A stretch of DNA of 64,000 bases from Cladopsammia gracilis (GCA_022457155.1 JAJGOT010000071.1:703501-767500); one strand, 5' to 3'; positions 42,379-55,581 are shown, counted from the stretch's first letter. The notes: generated by a model not told the origin, from the letters alone. A program made the numbers and translations.

Positions 42379-43876
42379 CCATGGGCCACCTTAAACGATG
42401 TACCCAAGTCCTTAGAAGTACAGGCCTTCGAAGAAAGGATGAAGCATTGATAAAGAGAGCCGAACGGTTCATTGACCTCTTTCAAGCAAAGTGGGCCACC
42501 AAAATCAGTGCTTGTGCCCTCGTTTCACTGGGGTCAAAACATCATAACAAGGTTGAATACCTTCCTATGACAGAGGACCTAATGAAGATAAGAAAACATC
42601 TCGACAGCAAGATGGCTGATCTAACCAAGTGTATAACTGCAAAAAACCGAATCAGAGTCGCCATCAAAGTACCTTACAGCATGGACCAGTTTAGCAAAAG
42701 TTACCCTGGCCAGGGTTATTTTGAACAAAAGAAGGTCCAGCAAAACTGCCAAATTGGAGGTGGAAAAGTTCAAAGGTTGCCCAAACTGGGCGCACTACAG
42801 TGCATCTTTAAAATCATCCTTGACATCCTTGGAGCAGCGGCTTTGTGGGAGGTAACAGTTGTTAGCATATAACTTGGGAAAAATTAACGCCCGGGCGGAG
42901 TATGGGGGTTAGGAATAGAGTTAGGACTAGGGTTAGGGTTAGGGTTAGGGTTAGCAGGGGGTTTGTAAGCATGTCCGCTGAACACCCCCATACTCCGCCC
43001 GGGAGTTAACACTACCCTTATAACTTTTATAATTAGGAGTGGGGAGAGTATATCAAATCAAATTTAACCACTTGGTGTTAACATTAAGACCCTAATGAAT
43101 TTATATACTTTTCTGTAGTAAACATCAAAAAGCAAAACTTTCATGATTGCCTTCATTTTATTTTGTTTATCAATATCACATTTGCGAGCTATTCTAGCCA
43201 GTCTTTCTTTCCTGGGTAGGCCTTAGAAGAAGTTTAATTGTAGCTCAAACATTTTCTACCCATATCGATACTTCTTAATGTTTGATTTCTCTGTTTTAAA
43301 TGATATTTAATTTTTTTATATTTTTAAATGTATTTGTTCCATACAATCATTTACTTTCCAAGAGCACTAGAGGCGTAAATGCAAAGGGCACAAAAATGAG
43401 CAAAAATATTTATGCGCCTCCCGTGATCTAGGAAAGAAAACAACTGCTGCTAACTATTAAGGGATCATTCATATTAAATCTTCAGGCTCGATCTCATAGA
43501 AATTAGTGGAAAACGGCAAAGTTGCCAATTCTCTTGACACCAGAGACAACAAGTTTGTGTTCGCCACAGGTAAAGGATCTTTAGGCCACTTACGCAGCTG
43601 TGACTGCATGGCGCCAAACGTGAAGGAGATTACAGATTACCTATTATGGGCACAAAGCTAAGGAAGTATATTACTACAGTTTTGCAGACGGCGAGTTAGA
43701 TATTGACTGGCTGTCGTGCCATCTTGGCCATGACGTTTGAGTCCACTGTGACTTTTACCGTCTTCATGAGTAGACAACAGAGTTGGCCAAGGTGAGCAAG
43801 CTGCTGCTGGCCATAGATTCTGGTAACATCAAGCAGCTTGAGGGAAAAAGACTCAATGATATTAACGTTGAAGGTA
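42379..43876 (+). pseudogene. Tyrosine-recombinase-like gene remnant, copy B
   Basis: This is the duplicate of 25675-27174. The early reading frame is intact where copy A has a stop, and the ATG at 42381 gives MGHLKRCTQVLRSTGLRRKD. However, one extra base near 42646 (aaaaaaccgaatc against aaaaaacgaatc) shifts the frame in the middle. The catalytic-type tail (TKLRKY, LGHDV, FYRLHE) is preserved but also carries stops. The two copies were therefore disabled by different primary lesions. Confidence 0.55.
42884..43010. mobile_element. Foldback element with internal TTAGGG repeats, copy B
   Basis: As in copy A, but with more symmetric termini (ttaacgcccgggcggagtat against atactccgcccgggagttaa) and a slightly shorter internal telomere-type tract. 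Confidence 0.8.
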
Positions 43877-44873
43877 CTAAATTGTATGATATATCAATAT
43901 TACACTGAATCTCAACACTCCCACTATATTTTAAGCCAAAGACAGCATGATAAATGATATTGATCTCATAAAAGAATACGAATGAAAGAACACAACCCTA
44001 CAGAGGATCTTCTACTCTTAACGAGCAGTGACGCTGGTTTTTGAACATCCCCTATAATCTTTTGGTACCAGAAAGTGTTAGAGACATTTTCTTTCCTGGC
44101 ACTAAATTTCCAATGTTACGTTTTTTATACAGCACCCCACGTGGATACTGGTTTGTTGGAAACCGTTATTATAAACCAATGATATTTTGGTAAAAGTCTT
44201 CTTTGGGAGTACAGCAGCTTTGTGTAAATATATTAAAATGTTTGTTTGAAGGCTGTTCCAGGGATTCAGGGGAGCGTTTTAAAAGATAAAGATTGCGGCA
44301 GTAGTATTTTGTATCCTGCACAGGCAAATGGTGTAAAAAAATTTCATGCAAGGCAAAAAAGTTCCCCCAATCACTTTTCTAATGGGTCCATCCCTTACAA
44401 TGGTGGCTGCAAGAAGAGCTTGTACTATAAAGTAACTTGAACTTGAAGCCCCCATCTCCTTCATCTTCATAATTTAAGACATATTCCAGTGTGGATAGAG
44501 CCGATTAAGTTCAGGGTACTTGAATAACTGGTCTTAACGACAGTAAAGTAAAGAGGAATTATAGTAAAAACAAAGATATATTAAAAAGTGGCAACACTTA
44601 AATAACAAAGACCAGTTTATTTGCATGGTCGATGGAATGATCGCTCCTTTAAAATTATTGAACAATCTAACACTTTTTAGCCAAAAATTGGTACCTGCGA
44701 TGTTTTGCTTTGGGCACTTCCACTCAAAGGGACTAATTCGCAACCGCACGTGACACCCCCCTAGATAGGCGTTGCTTATATTGATTGTAGGTCATTTTGT
44801 ATTTCAGTTTCTATTACCTTCGTAGCGGTCACATTGTTTTTCCACCTCATGTAGTTTTTCTTCTCTGTGGATT

Positions 44874-45704
44874 ATGGGAAAAACTCGTTGTTCTGGCTGG
44901 GAGCATACATTTGGAAATTCGGGAAAAAGGTGCACTGGGCCAGAACAAAATGTTGATGTTTCTGTTGTTAACGAAGACCAAGAATCTATGGAGGCCACTC
45001 TCGCTTCTTTGCTCGGGCAGTAAAATCGCTTACCACCGGACTAAAGGAAGTCCAGGCTGATAATCAGCAACTGCGTGCCCTACTTACTAACCAGTCGCCA
45101 ATTAAAGAGGTTCCCGTTCCAACTACAAACACTGGCGGTGCGACGGCTTCGGGAGTTACTTTGCCGGAGTTGCATGCAATGCAAGATTTGTCACAACAAG
45201 CCGATCGACGCTCAAGCTCAGCTTGGGTTGGTGGATTCCAGTGATAGCGACTCGGACCACGACAATGTTGAGGCGCCCGTGCACGTTCATGCTAAAGAAA
45301 CAAGTGCGTCAAATGGTGGTGGTAAGTCTTTGAAGTCCAGGAAGGAGTCCAAAATTATGACTATCGTCTTTTATCCCCAGTTATGGCCGCATAGCTTCCT
45401 CAGTCTCACGAATGCTCGTCGTGATATCAAATATGACGAATTGACGTTAGAGGAGTTCGTTGCAGGTTACAGACAAATACTCCAATCCCCTGACATTGAG
45501 CAGATCAAGCGTTCGGCTCCGCTTAAGCATTTGGTGTCCCTCTTGTATTTTGCCCAGCAGCACGAAAATAGTCTACAAGTACAAGTGCAAGATCTTCAAC
45601 GTCCTGCAATTCAGCACAGCCTAATCAAAGCTTGCGATAAAAGTTTGTATGTTTGTTTGTATCGAAAAGCTTTAAATTTATTTACATGGTTCAATATTTT
45701 TTAA
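44874..45704 (+). pseudogene. DIRS-type Gag-like gene, copy B (broken)
   Basis: Duplicate of 34129-34950, beginning at ATG 44874. A single G is missing near 45016 (gctcgggcag against gctcggggcag in A), which throws the frame out. One extra base near 45211 brings it back, so only the coiled-coil middle is scrambled. About 124 nt corresponding to 34821-34944 are deleted near 45564, removing the end of the conserved capsid-like block and the original stop. The downstream reading to 45704 is a frame extension into non-coding sequence. Confidence 0.65.
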
Positions 45705-45714
45705 AAAAACTGAA

Positions 45715-46140
45715 CATAAGGATTTTTGACTAACCAAAAAAACAGTACCGGTATGTCACTTTCATAATGTCCAGTCGGAGGGAAAAAAAAACGAAAAAAG
45801 GACTTGAGCGAGACTCGAATTGGGCCTTCCGGGACTAAGCCATTACATCAATCCACTTATGCTATAGAGGAACACATCCTCAAATGAGACTACACTTTAT
45901 TATTTTAAGGTAGATACGCATGAAAACGCGTGTTTCGGTGGCAAAATCCTTTTAGATCAATTTTAATGTTCCACTAAAAACTCCAAATGCGTAACATCTG
46001 TAAGCTTATTGTTGTCTATATTCGTTTACATCAAATTAATTATTGTTATCGCTGGATTCACGTTGTTGTTGTTACAAAACGTATTCATAACAAAGCATTT
46101 ACTCACTATGTTTACAGCTGATGGAAGGAGTGAGCAAGTG
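45715..46140 (-). repeat. Composite repeat with tRNA-like block, copy 4
   Basis: This is the duplicate of copy 3 in the B segment, differing by small indels (for example gttgttgttac in place of gttgttgtta). Confidence 0.75.
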
Positions 46141-46496
46141 AGTTTTATTTAGCTACCATTACCGATAACCCGTTCATCACGCTTTCACGTATACACGGGT
46201 TTAAAAGTAAGACTACACTACATTCAGTAGCTGACACTTAAGCTTGATCGCTAAGCAAATAGCAAGTTATATAAAACACAAAACTTACCAGAGCAAAAAT
46301 CCCACAGGAATAAGCGGCAAACACAATATCAAAAGATCCTATCCATCCATGAACGCCTTGCATTGTCTAGAAAACGTGCAATTGTACGGTGTAGTTCTTT
46401 ATTTGGATTCTCAAGTCAACACACGGAGAGATTCTGCAGTATGTATTTCATGGTTGAAAGCCAAATAGTCGTTGACATAAACTTAAATATGCGTGT

Positions 46497-47205
46497 GATC
46501 TTAACAATACTTTAATAATACTTTATTCAAATACAGAAAACGTATTTAAAAAGGAGGGCCGCGAGGTTACCCCTATTTTAGGTCCCCTAACTAACTAAAT
46601 TAATAAACTACAAAAATTTATAATACAGATGGTTAATAATACTTGTAGAAAATATAAAATATAAAATTTTGAATACAAACATCAGGCACTGAAGCAGCAG
46701 AAAAATATGATGTATAAATATGTAATCAGTTGATGTTCATCCACTTTTTTTAAACTCATTTTAAATCTATTGATGTCGATATCATTTCCAAATAGATGGT
46801 TTGGTAAATTGTTGCAGTCTTTGATAATTCTTACAAAGAAGGAGTACTTCAAGGAATTAACTCTTGTTGACTTCGTTTGGATCTTATATGGATGCTTAGC
46901 TCCAGTGTTTTTACTTTTACAACACTCGAAATATCATTAACGTCTAGGCCATTCAATCCGAACACTGTTTTATAACATTCTACTAGGGACAGATATTCTC
47001 TTCGATGTTGAAGTGTGTTCCAGTTTAGCAATTTGCATTGTTCTTCGTATGACATCTCATGGGGTTTTTGACCAAGAGCAATTCTCGATGCTCTTCGTTG
47101 TACTTTTTCGATAGCTAATTTATCTTTAACTAGGTGAGGTGACCATACTGGACATGCATATTCTAAGATCAGTCTCACCAATGACATGACATGCTTATGT
47201 GACAA
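46497..47205 (-). mobile_element. LINE 3' fragment (CR1/L2/Jockey-type), copy B, longer
   Basis: The minus-strand frame 47205-46849 reads LVRLILEYACPVWSPHLVKD, then KVQRRASRIALGQKPHEMSY and LVECYKTVFGLNGLDV. The ILEYA-PVW and KVQRRA segments are characteristic of the C-terminal part of non-LTR RTs. It has a stop at RSKRSQQELIP, after which the last part (to about 46730) continues out of frame. It is 5'-truncated at about 47210, as is common for LINE insertions. Confidence 0.75.
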
Positions 47206-47334
47206 GAAAAAAAAGAAAAGTCACAGCCAGATTTACAACTCCTGTGCTCCGCCACGAGTAATTATGTATGTATGTATGGTATAACCCGCCAACACCCACA
47301 GCCAAGTAAAGAAGAATCCCCTGATGTTATGGTA

Positions 47335-48520
47335 CAATGTCTTTACAACCTAGTTTTGATGTTAAATTCCACTCTTTAAATGTAAGAGGATTGAATATGT
47401 CAATCAAACGTTGATCAATCTTTCATTGGTTACGAAATCAAAAATGCCATTTTACATTCTTACAAGAAACCTACATCTCTAAAGAATGTGTTCAAATTTG
47501 GGAATCTGAATGGGGTGGGAAGCCTTTTTTAGTCAGGGTAGCTCACACAGCAAGGGTGTCATGACTTTTGTTAATCTGAACTTAGATTTCAAGGTCAAAA
47601 AGTGTATCAATGACACGAATGGCAGGTTTCTTATACTTAATTGATTGATGTGCATCTAATTCTAGTGCATCTAATTCTAGGGAATATTTATTCTAGTGAA
47701 TATTTCTGCTCTGAATGACGCAAACCAGCAAGTCAAATTTTTCAATGAACTCAAAAATCAGCTTGAAGACTTTTCCCAAGAGAACATTATAATTGCAAGT
47801 GACTTCTGTCTGAAAATGACAAAAAAGGTGGAAACCCAGTTTTAGAAAAAATCCATAGTATTTAAAGAAATTCAGCAACTTGCAAACCTTCATAATTTAA
47901 CCACAATCCGAACCACAACCGCTTCACAGGGAGAAATAAATCGCTGACAATCCAATGCACCTAGACTTCTTTTTAATTTCAAAAGAACTCGGCAATAACA
48001 CAAGCATGCAATATAATTAACACCCCGAAAAAATGATCACTCTGCTATCACTTTACAACTAAAAGGCCCTGACTTTTGGAAATTTCATAATTCTCTGTTA
48101 GATGACGACAACTACACTTCCATAATTTGTGAAAGCCTACTAGTTTTGACCTGGACAACCTTGGTCTAAGATGGCACCTAATTAAAATGGAAATCCGCAG
48201 GTTCACAATCAAGTATTCAAAAATCAAAGCTAAAAACAGGAAGAATGAAGTTGCTCTTCAAAACAAAGTTAATCAACTGGTGCAATAATTTCAACAAAAC
48301 CGTAGCGACAAGCTTTACATGACAAAATTGCACCTACAAACAATCATGCAATAAAACACAAAAGGCACTATCCTTAGGAGCAAAGCTCGGTGGCACAAGT
48401 TTGGTGAACGAAACTCTAAATATTTCTTCAATCTGGAGAAACGAAATTATTCCAAAACAACTGTAACAAAACTCAAACTTCGTAACAATAAGCTGACACG
48501 CGATCAGTCTGAGATACTAC
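47335..48520 (+). mobile_element. L1/Tx1-like LINE endonuclease fragment, copy B
   Basis: Broken plus-strand readings show LNVRGLN near 47380, FLQETYISKE near 47455 and WESEWGGKPFF near 47500. Farther right are EIQQLANLHN and SKELGNNTS. This is the order of the apurinic endonuclease domain and linker of L1/Tx1-type elements. The RT itself is absent. Stops and shifts are frequent, so it is an old fragment. It lies head to head with the minus-strand LINE to its left. Confidence 0.6.
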
Positions 48521-48923
48521 AAGAACAAAAAACATTAAAGGTGCAATTGTATTTAAATATGTTGCTTTTGCTTTTGCTTATTTAAGATATGATTCTATTC
48601 TTTGTACCATCATTATAATTGCCAATTAATTAATTTAATTTACAAAACGAGATACATGTATATCTTGAGTACACAAGTTTCCCTTTCATTATCAATCACT
48701 TTATTCTCCATTCACTGGCAATTTTTCCACTTGATTTTGAAGTGGTGGTGATGTTGTCTCCCATGTTCTCTTGATTTCAAAGGTCAAAGCTGCAATTACC
48801 AATATTGGAGTACGATTTTGTTGCAGCCTGTGAAGTAATAAGTTACTTTGAAAATTCACTTACCTTTGTGGTATACATATTGAATCATATTGTGAATACT
48901 ATTCATTATTGTTATTGTTTTAG

Positions 48924-51179
48924 CACACTCACCAGAAGAGCCTGATGGACAGTGTTGTACCTGCTATTCCTGCATTTCATTGCGGGTACAGTTGTACACA
49001 GAAAGCTTTAAGATATATTGTAGCATTTATGTTTTGATTTGAATGTTTGCGGAGTTTAAGGTAATCAATTTTGTCCTTTTGAACATTATGGCATTGCCGG
49101 GGTTGGTATTGGGACTTAATTGTTTAAATGAGGAACTAAATTGTTCCCACACAATGAGGGCTCTCAAACAAGGAAACCCAATTTTGCAAAATCTGAGAAA
49201 ATCTCAACTTGCTGTAAATTGCAAATAGTTAGATCAGACAAGATAACTGTTTTTTATAACAGGTCAACTATAGTGGGAAAGGACTGGAGGGCTTTGGTCT
49301 GAGTGATGGTGAGGTCATGGAAAGGTTATGGTCTTACCTAAGGCCATCACCAAAGATTACCAAAGAGATGACTCCAGCTCACAGAGTGGATACTCTTACT
49401 GGCTTGTTAGTTCATTATGCAAAGAAGTCTATTTCAAATGTTGGTACAGTGTTTGTCTTGCATTTTACAATGTTTTACTTGGCCCCTGTAACATTGAATT
49501 GCTTTTTGCGAGGCTCATTATTTTGTTAGAGATTACAATCCCACATTGGAATCATTCTCTACTTTTTATCTAATTGTAACCATATCATGTCATTGCCAGT
49601 TTCTTTTTTATCTTGAATACAATTGAATTGCTTGTTCAAGAGCACCCTCTTGCTTAGTAGAGATCACCACTTATGAGAGATGGTCGCTTATGAGAGATTC
49701 TTGATAAAGTGTTTTAATCAGGACTGATGTAAACAGGTTTTTGTAGAACTGTCGTAGGGTGTTTACTCAGAGAGATTCAGCTTCAAGATTAAATAGATGA
49801 TTTCCCTTTTTGTAGGGGAACACTTTTGTGACCACTTAAAGAAAGCCATGAAAACCAAAAAAGAAACTGAAGATCAACTGGTTTTGCTTACAAGTAAGCT
49901 CGCTTAAACAGGTATGGTTAAAGTGTAATAAATGTGGTAATTCTACTTTTGTTTCACATGCACAATATCCCATCTAGGAAGAGCCAACTGCTTTAGGTGC
50001 CGATTACCTGAACAAATTTACGTTACAATGCCCCATTTTAAATTGTAAGGTACAAAGGTGGATGGACATTTCAAACGAGTGGAGAGAAGCAGAAAAATTG
50101 TCCATCACAAATCCATGCAATACAGGTAAACTGGTCTTTTGAGGGCAAGTTTTTTTACACCCACTTACTCACTGTCGACTGGTAACTAGTATCCAAGCAT
50201 GATTTAGTACTGGGATCTACTAGAAGGCTTTGCTTTTGCTTCCGGTGAAAATGTCTCACTAGTATGGAAACGGTAGGCTAAAACTCGTTCAAACTGGCCT
50301 CTTATTGTCCCAGTTTAGACTCTGAGATTTGAGATAGTGTCAAGATTTTAAGCTTTGATATTAAAAGTCTAAATTTTATGGATGGCAATGTGAAGGAGTC
50401 AAGCCATTTTTCTTATAATAAGGGGAAATGTAATTGTATCTATACATTGTCTATATTCTGAGTTGACGACATATTTGTCACGCCATTTCTCGTGTGGTTC
50501 TATTGAAGTCCAATTGTTGTTGTTTTATTGGACGTCCTGTTACATTTCCTATTATGGTTTTGTACCTCACTTATATTTGGTATGTTGCATGGCCCAGTTG
50601 GAGCTCACAAGCTTTGAAATCTCATGGTACTCTGTAGTGACATAGGACTGATGACAGAATTTTACAATTAAACGAGATTTACCTGTAAGTTGACGTTTGA
50701 TTGACGAAGAAGTAACATGCCCTCCCTATTGGCATTTACCCATCCTTCTCCTTCGTTCCTGACCTCCAACCGGCCTTTTCTTTAAATAATGGCTCAATAA
50801 GCTAGCGCGCATGCTTCTCATGACAAGGCTGTTAGTGGTTGACCATCCATCCTAAAAAACAAGTGCACTTAAAACATTTTCAAAAGTCAGTAAAACAACG
50901 TATATCAATTCCTCATGTGGCAAATGTTTCTCTTGTAGTAACTTTTATATAGCGTTAAGGTTTTTCCTCTTAAGTAGGGACAAGAAATTTTGAGGCAGCA
51001 TTTATTTACTCCTTTGTTGGTTATAATTTCCTTTGCTTCCAGGGCTGAAAGAAGAGCGTATTATGAAAAGTGCCTCAAGGCTGAGGTGATCGACTCCCAA
51101 GCAGTGTATTTCACTGATAACAGAAGGGATGGATCAATCCAAGACCAACCTTCCACATGCAAATTGCCTCTCAAAAGTA
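48924..51179 (+). pseudogene. KDZ-like transposase gene, exons in copy B
   Basis: Duplicate of the copy A exons. The first exon (48924 on) has lost 22 nt within the HCYGHKVSCR segment (A has cattgctatggtcacaaggt where B has cattgcgggt), a frameshift that disables this copy. The second exon (49263-49443) is unchanged at protein level, and the exon starting at about 51046 reads AERRAYYEKCLKAEVIDSQA as in A. Splice signals are retained. Confidence 0.7.
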
Positions 51180-52279
51180 AGTTGAATGCATTGAAAATAG
51201 AAAATAAACTTAACTCTGAATTTAGAAGGTTCACAAATAATTCTGGTTTACAATAACAATGCAAGCACAAATACAAGCACAAGACACTAAGTGTAAACTA
51301 GTGGGGTGCAAGCATTAAAATGAATGTGTAAACTGTGACATAAGCAAAGATCTCCTGGATTTTTAACTGATACTATTTCATTGTCTATTCAGTAACTGAA
51401 TATTCTTAAATAAGGCGCCCTTTTATACACCCCCAGCTTTTAAACTTGACAAACTGTTGGTCATTGCTCTTATTCATTAATTTTTCTGAGATTAAACATA
51501 CCATTTTCTAAGAACTCACGAAGATGAACGGATATTTTCGTTTATCAATCTCATTGCTCTTTTTTTTATTATAATTTGATGGCAAATTATATTAATATAC
51601 AACAATTATATAACAACTGCCATAAGTATAACTTGTAAAGGAGTCTGAACCCCATCTAAAAACAAGTCACCTCCTGTATACAAATTATGCATTTCTAGGA
51701 TGAAACATACCATTTTCTAAGAACTCACATAACTGGAGCAATTTCCCATGGAGATGGGTGGATATTTTTATTTATCGATCTCATGAGGTGGCCACATGAT
51801 TCTAATTTGACATTAAACGTTCTCCTCAAGATCTTTATGGAACCGGCTGAGGTATTCCATAGTTCATATAATTAAAATGTATGTACAACAAATGCACCTT
51901 CCGTTTGCTTAACAAAGATTTTGAAGGGCAAGACAGTTTCTTGAAGTTTGGAGTTTTACTTCATCCAAGCATCATTTTCTAAATTGAAAATACCATGTTC
52001 ATAATTAATTATCCATAAGAACAACATAGACAAATATGGCTTAACAGCATTAAAATTATTATTGTTTCATTTGCAGTGGCGGGGGGGGAGTTAATTCGAA
52101 AGGGGAAAGACTAGGACTGGAAGAGCCCTACAGGTGTACAAGGCTAATGTACATTATTTAAAGCTTCACCTCTAATGAGTATCCACACATTTCGTTATTC
52201 ACCCCACCTTCCACTAATTTTAAGAGAAAACAGCGATTGTTTTGCAGTATACATAAATCACAATTTAATCTCGTCACAG

Positions 52280-52330
52280 GTTCAGCTGTCATTCCTCATG
52301 GTAGGCCATAGACATGAAGATATAGATCAA
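52280..52330 (+). CDS. DUF7869-like exon, copy B
   Basis: Same exon as 40882-40932, with one substitution turning the central HTH into HRH (codon aga). The phase 0 donor (caa then gtaagg) fits the phase 0 acceptor of the exon at 53018. Confidence 0.7.
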
Positions 52331-53017
52331 GTAAGGGTAATAATTAACTGGACATCACTATGGCAACCCACTAGTTCATAAAATGCCAATCTTTTGATAG
52401 GGCACAAACAATTTCGGAGTTCACTTGGCCAGTAATCTGACATGAAACAGAAACAAAGCAAAGTAACTTTTTTGCCCAAAACTTCACCTTGAATGTCACG
52501 AAATATTTACTGATTTGTTTGAGGTGGCTTTTTTTCCTCAGTTCACATCATGACTTCCAGACTAAATCAAAAATATTGATGAACGACAATGGAACAAACA
52601 TAGGTAAATAAAGTTTCCCTGGAAGTTTGGACTTCAAGATATCATGGTTTACTATGGATGTCAATGCTACGCGACTTTTAAAATAAAAAATCCTTGAGCG
52701 GTTGGAAAAACATTTTCATCAATCGTACATTCCATACCATATGTGCAAGCATTTTATTTTACCAAAAAGCCATCCCCTTCATTTTGCACCATCTTGCTTT
52801 GACGTGTGGGGTCCTTGTGGTAAAATCAAACACTTCCATATATGGTATATGTGTGATTGACAGAAATCAACCACTCAAGGATTTTGATTTGAAAGGACAC
52901 CTAAATAAATAAAATCGGTGGTAAACCTTCCCTAGCAATTCTTGTGATATTGTTAACATAGCCATGAACTACCAGAAGAAACAATCCAACATTATTAACA
53001 GCCTAATTGATTGACAG

Positions 53018-53179
53018 TTTTTCAGCAGAATTTCTAAGCGGCTAAGACGTCAAGACAGCATGATACTGCTGGACCTGGTTGCTAACAAACAAGGGTCACA
53101 CACACCAAAGGCTGAGGCCCATGTCATAGAATATGTATATGACAAGAAAGTGGATCGAGCCTTGTTTAAAAAGCATTAA
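53018..53179 (+). pseudogene. Downstream DUF7869-like exon (outside the duplication)
   Basis: After the acceptor tgattgacag, the frame reads FFSRISKRLRRQDSMILLDL, then HVIEYVYDKKVDRALF, to TAA 53177-53179. FSRISKRL is the usual continuation after HEDIDQ in DUF7869 proteins, which supports splicing from 52330. Protein-like sequence (YKQWASGWTRAQKNW) continues in another frame to about 53320, so the stop is a lesion. Confidence 0.65.
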
Positions 53180-53891
53180 AAAAACACATTTATCCACATA
53201 CCTACAGATTTACTAAACAAAATGGGGAAGTGATTATGAAGTATAAACAATGGGCTTCTGGATGGACCAGGGCTCAAAAGAACTGGCCAAAGAACAAGAA
53301 GAGACGCCTCCCCTTGTAAGGCCAGACAACCATAAGATGTTGGGAGACATATTTTTGCTGGCGCCAACCGTCTTCAACAGCTGTTCACTTTTCCTTTAGG
53401 CACCGACTTTTGCATGTCAAGGTTTGAGGGGTGTCAAACAATACATACCTGATAAGTGAAAAGTGTGAAAAGGTGACATCAGGTGATTTTTTAACACAAA
53501 GACTTGTTTTACAACAGAACTCAAGCCTTTTCTCTAGTATGGCCTCGCACTCCGTTATTAATCTTTGTACTGGAATTCTTATTTGACCACACTATAAAAA
53601 GATAAAGGAGCAAGGAAGGCATATGAGAACGAGAAAAGTTAAATGAGAGCAGGTATCTATCTCTATAACTTGAACTATAACTGTAGCAGGAATAGATCGA
53701 TGTCTTCTCACTAATTTATACATTGTTGTCCCTACTATTTTCAACCAATGAAACGCTGCAATATTTGCATTGTTCATGACTCAGTCTTGGTCTCGTGTCA
53801 TGCAAGCATGTTTCAAAGATAAGTGCAATCATTTTATGTAAGGTTATTAATATAAGTCAATAAATGTGTTTAAGACTGAAGTTTTCACAAC

Positions 53892-54167
53892 GTGCATACT
53901 TTTCGTCCATGGGCTTTCATGCAAACAGAATACCAACCCAAAGATGCTCTGCATGAAGAAGTCCTTGAAACCGATGAACGTAAGAGGTACAAATGCCGAG
54001 TTTGCTCAAGGACGTTATCTTCAAAACAACTTATTTTGACACATCTGCATACTGCACATCACAAGCGCGAGTATTTTTTCAATCATTGCAAATTCGCACT
54101 GATTGACTCCTGCTACATGTGGCATGTAACCACAAATCTTGTGGTTGTATTGGAAAATTTGTGTTAA
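53892..54167 (+). CDS. Small ORF with one C2H2 zinc finger
   Basis: The 91-residue frame contains YKCRVCSRTLSSKQLILTHL followed by HTAHHKRE, a C-x2-C-x12-H-x4-H finger at about residues 34-55. The preceding acidic segment (ALHEEVLETDERKR) is typical of linker sequence. A possible later exon with acceptor acatcttgcag lies at 54714 (SLKDGEEALSKQYQYPN). It may be part of a larger zinc-finger gene. Only this finger is visible. Confidence 0.45.
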   Translation: MHTFRPWAFMQTEYQPKDALHEEVLETDERKRYKCRVCSRTLSSKQLILTHLHTAHHKREYFFNHCKFALIDSCYMWHVTTNLVVVLENLC

Positions 54168-54500
54168 AAAAAACTTTAAAGGGACATTGTCCCAGCTAAA
54201 ATAACATGTTTGTCATGAACTGTAATCCACTTTGATCCTTCCAATCCTACACTTTAGCTCCAAACTACTGCTTTTGTCTTGTTCTATAAAATACTTTTAT
54301 CCAGTTGAGTTGTATATTATTTTGGTGGTATCTGGCGTTATAACGTGGAAACAAGTTAAGATAAATTTTGCTATTTCGGGGGTGGGACAGTGTCCCTTAA
54401 ACAAATGTGTAAATGAATTGGATTGTTTTGCATCTTCCAAAGTCCACGCATGTGAATGATGTGATATTTTTCATTTTTATATATGTGTTGAATCTGCTTG

Positions 54501-54537
54501 ATTTGTTTCCTCCTAAACCAGTTAGGAGGAAACAAAT
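54501..54537. repeat. Perfect 16-bp hairpin, 5-nt loop
   Basis: atttgtttcctcctaa at 54501-54516 and its exact reverse complement at 54522-54537 surround accag. Confidence 0.97.
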
Positions 54538-54799
54538 TTTTCAATTAAGTTTTGAAATGTTTGGTGTAGTGATTTCTATACCCCAATACCTTGAGCACTA
54601 TAATTTTATAAAGTTTAGATTTTCTTTATGGGGTACTTCACAGTGGGCTTTATATGTTATATCCAGTGATTGATATTTTGATTGATTTATATTACATTTA
54701 AACATCTTGCAGGTCCCTTAAAGATGGTGAAGAAGCTTTATCTAAACAATACCAGTATCCCAATAGCGCTGCGCACAAATGACGTCACAAAAATAGAGA

Positions 54800-55539
54800 A
54801 CCCCTGCTTGACTCAGACAAACAAACTGCTCCATGTGCCATTTATTGTAGAGCGGTAGGTGAAATCATGTCTTTAGCGAGCACTTCAATTCGATCTTTTA
54901 GGGTGCTTACCAAAGATGAGAGAACCAGAATATTATACCGTGGATCAGTTAAAAAGGTGGTTGAAGTACAGGGGATTAAAACGGAGGAAAATGCGAGGAA
55001 CTTTTGAGGCGCATGAAAGATTGCATATTTAGTGAGGGTCATCATCCTCTCGATTCGAGCATTGATAATGGAAAATGGTTCGCCTTAAAAGTCATGATAG
55101 AAAATAGTGAATTGAAAGAGAAGCAGTCGCTAGACTGTCAAAATTGCCAACGGAGGTTTTAGTATTAACAGTGAGCTCCACACAGCTATAAAGCGTAGCG
55201 AGTGGAAGCTTTAGAAAATCATACAGCCTTGACTGAGACAAACTTCAAGTCTCTACAAGTTGAATAGCTTATTAAGCTACAGCTCTCTCTGCTATAAAGC
55301 TTGGATCCTGAAAATTAAAATCCTGCAAAAACAAAACTAAAATAGCTGGGCCCAGCATGACATTAATAGCAGGAACGGACATCGGCACAGCCAACAGATC
55401 ATTTCAGATCCTGCCCAGTATTTCAGAGAAAAAAGTTAGAGAAATTCAAACCTTTCCTACATAAAAATCTACATGCCAATATCAATGGCGAAAAAATACA
55501 CCAACCGTCAGGCAAAAAAGGACACTAAAATGAGATCAA

Positions 55540-55581
<42 letters not shown>

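Larger units (their letters stand above)
41702..52803 (+). repeat. Tandem segmental duplication, copy B
   Basis: Second copy, 11.1 kb, separated from copy A by 351 bp of gag-like sequence that reads straight on into the left end of B. Because the downstream gene (exon at 53018) also continues naturally from the right end of B, copy B appears to sit in the original context. Copy A then appears to be the added copy, trimmed on its left. Confidence 0.93.
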
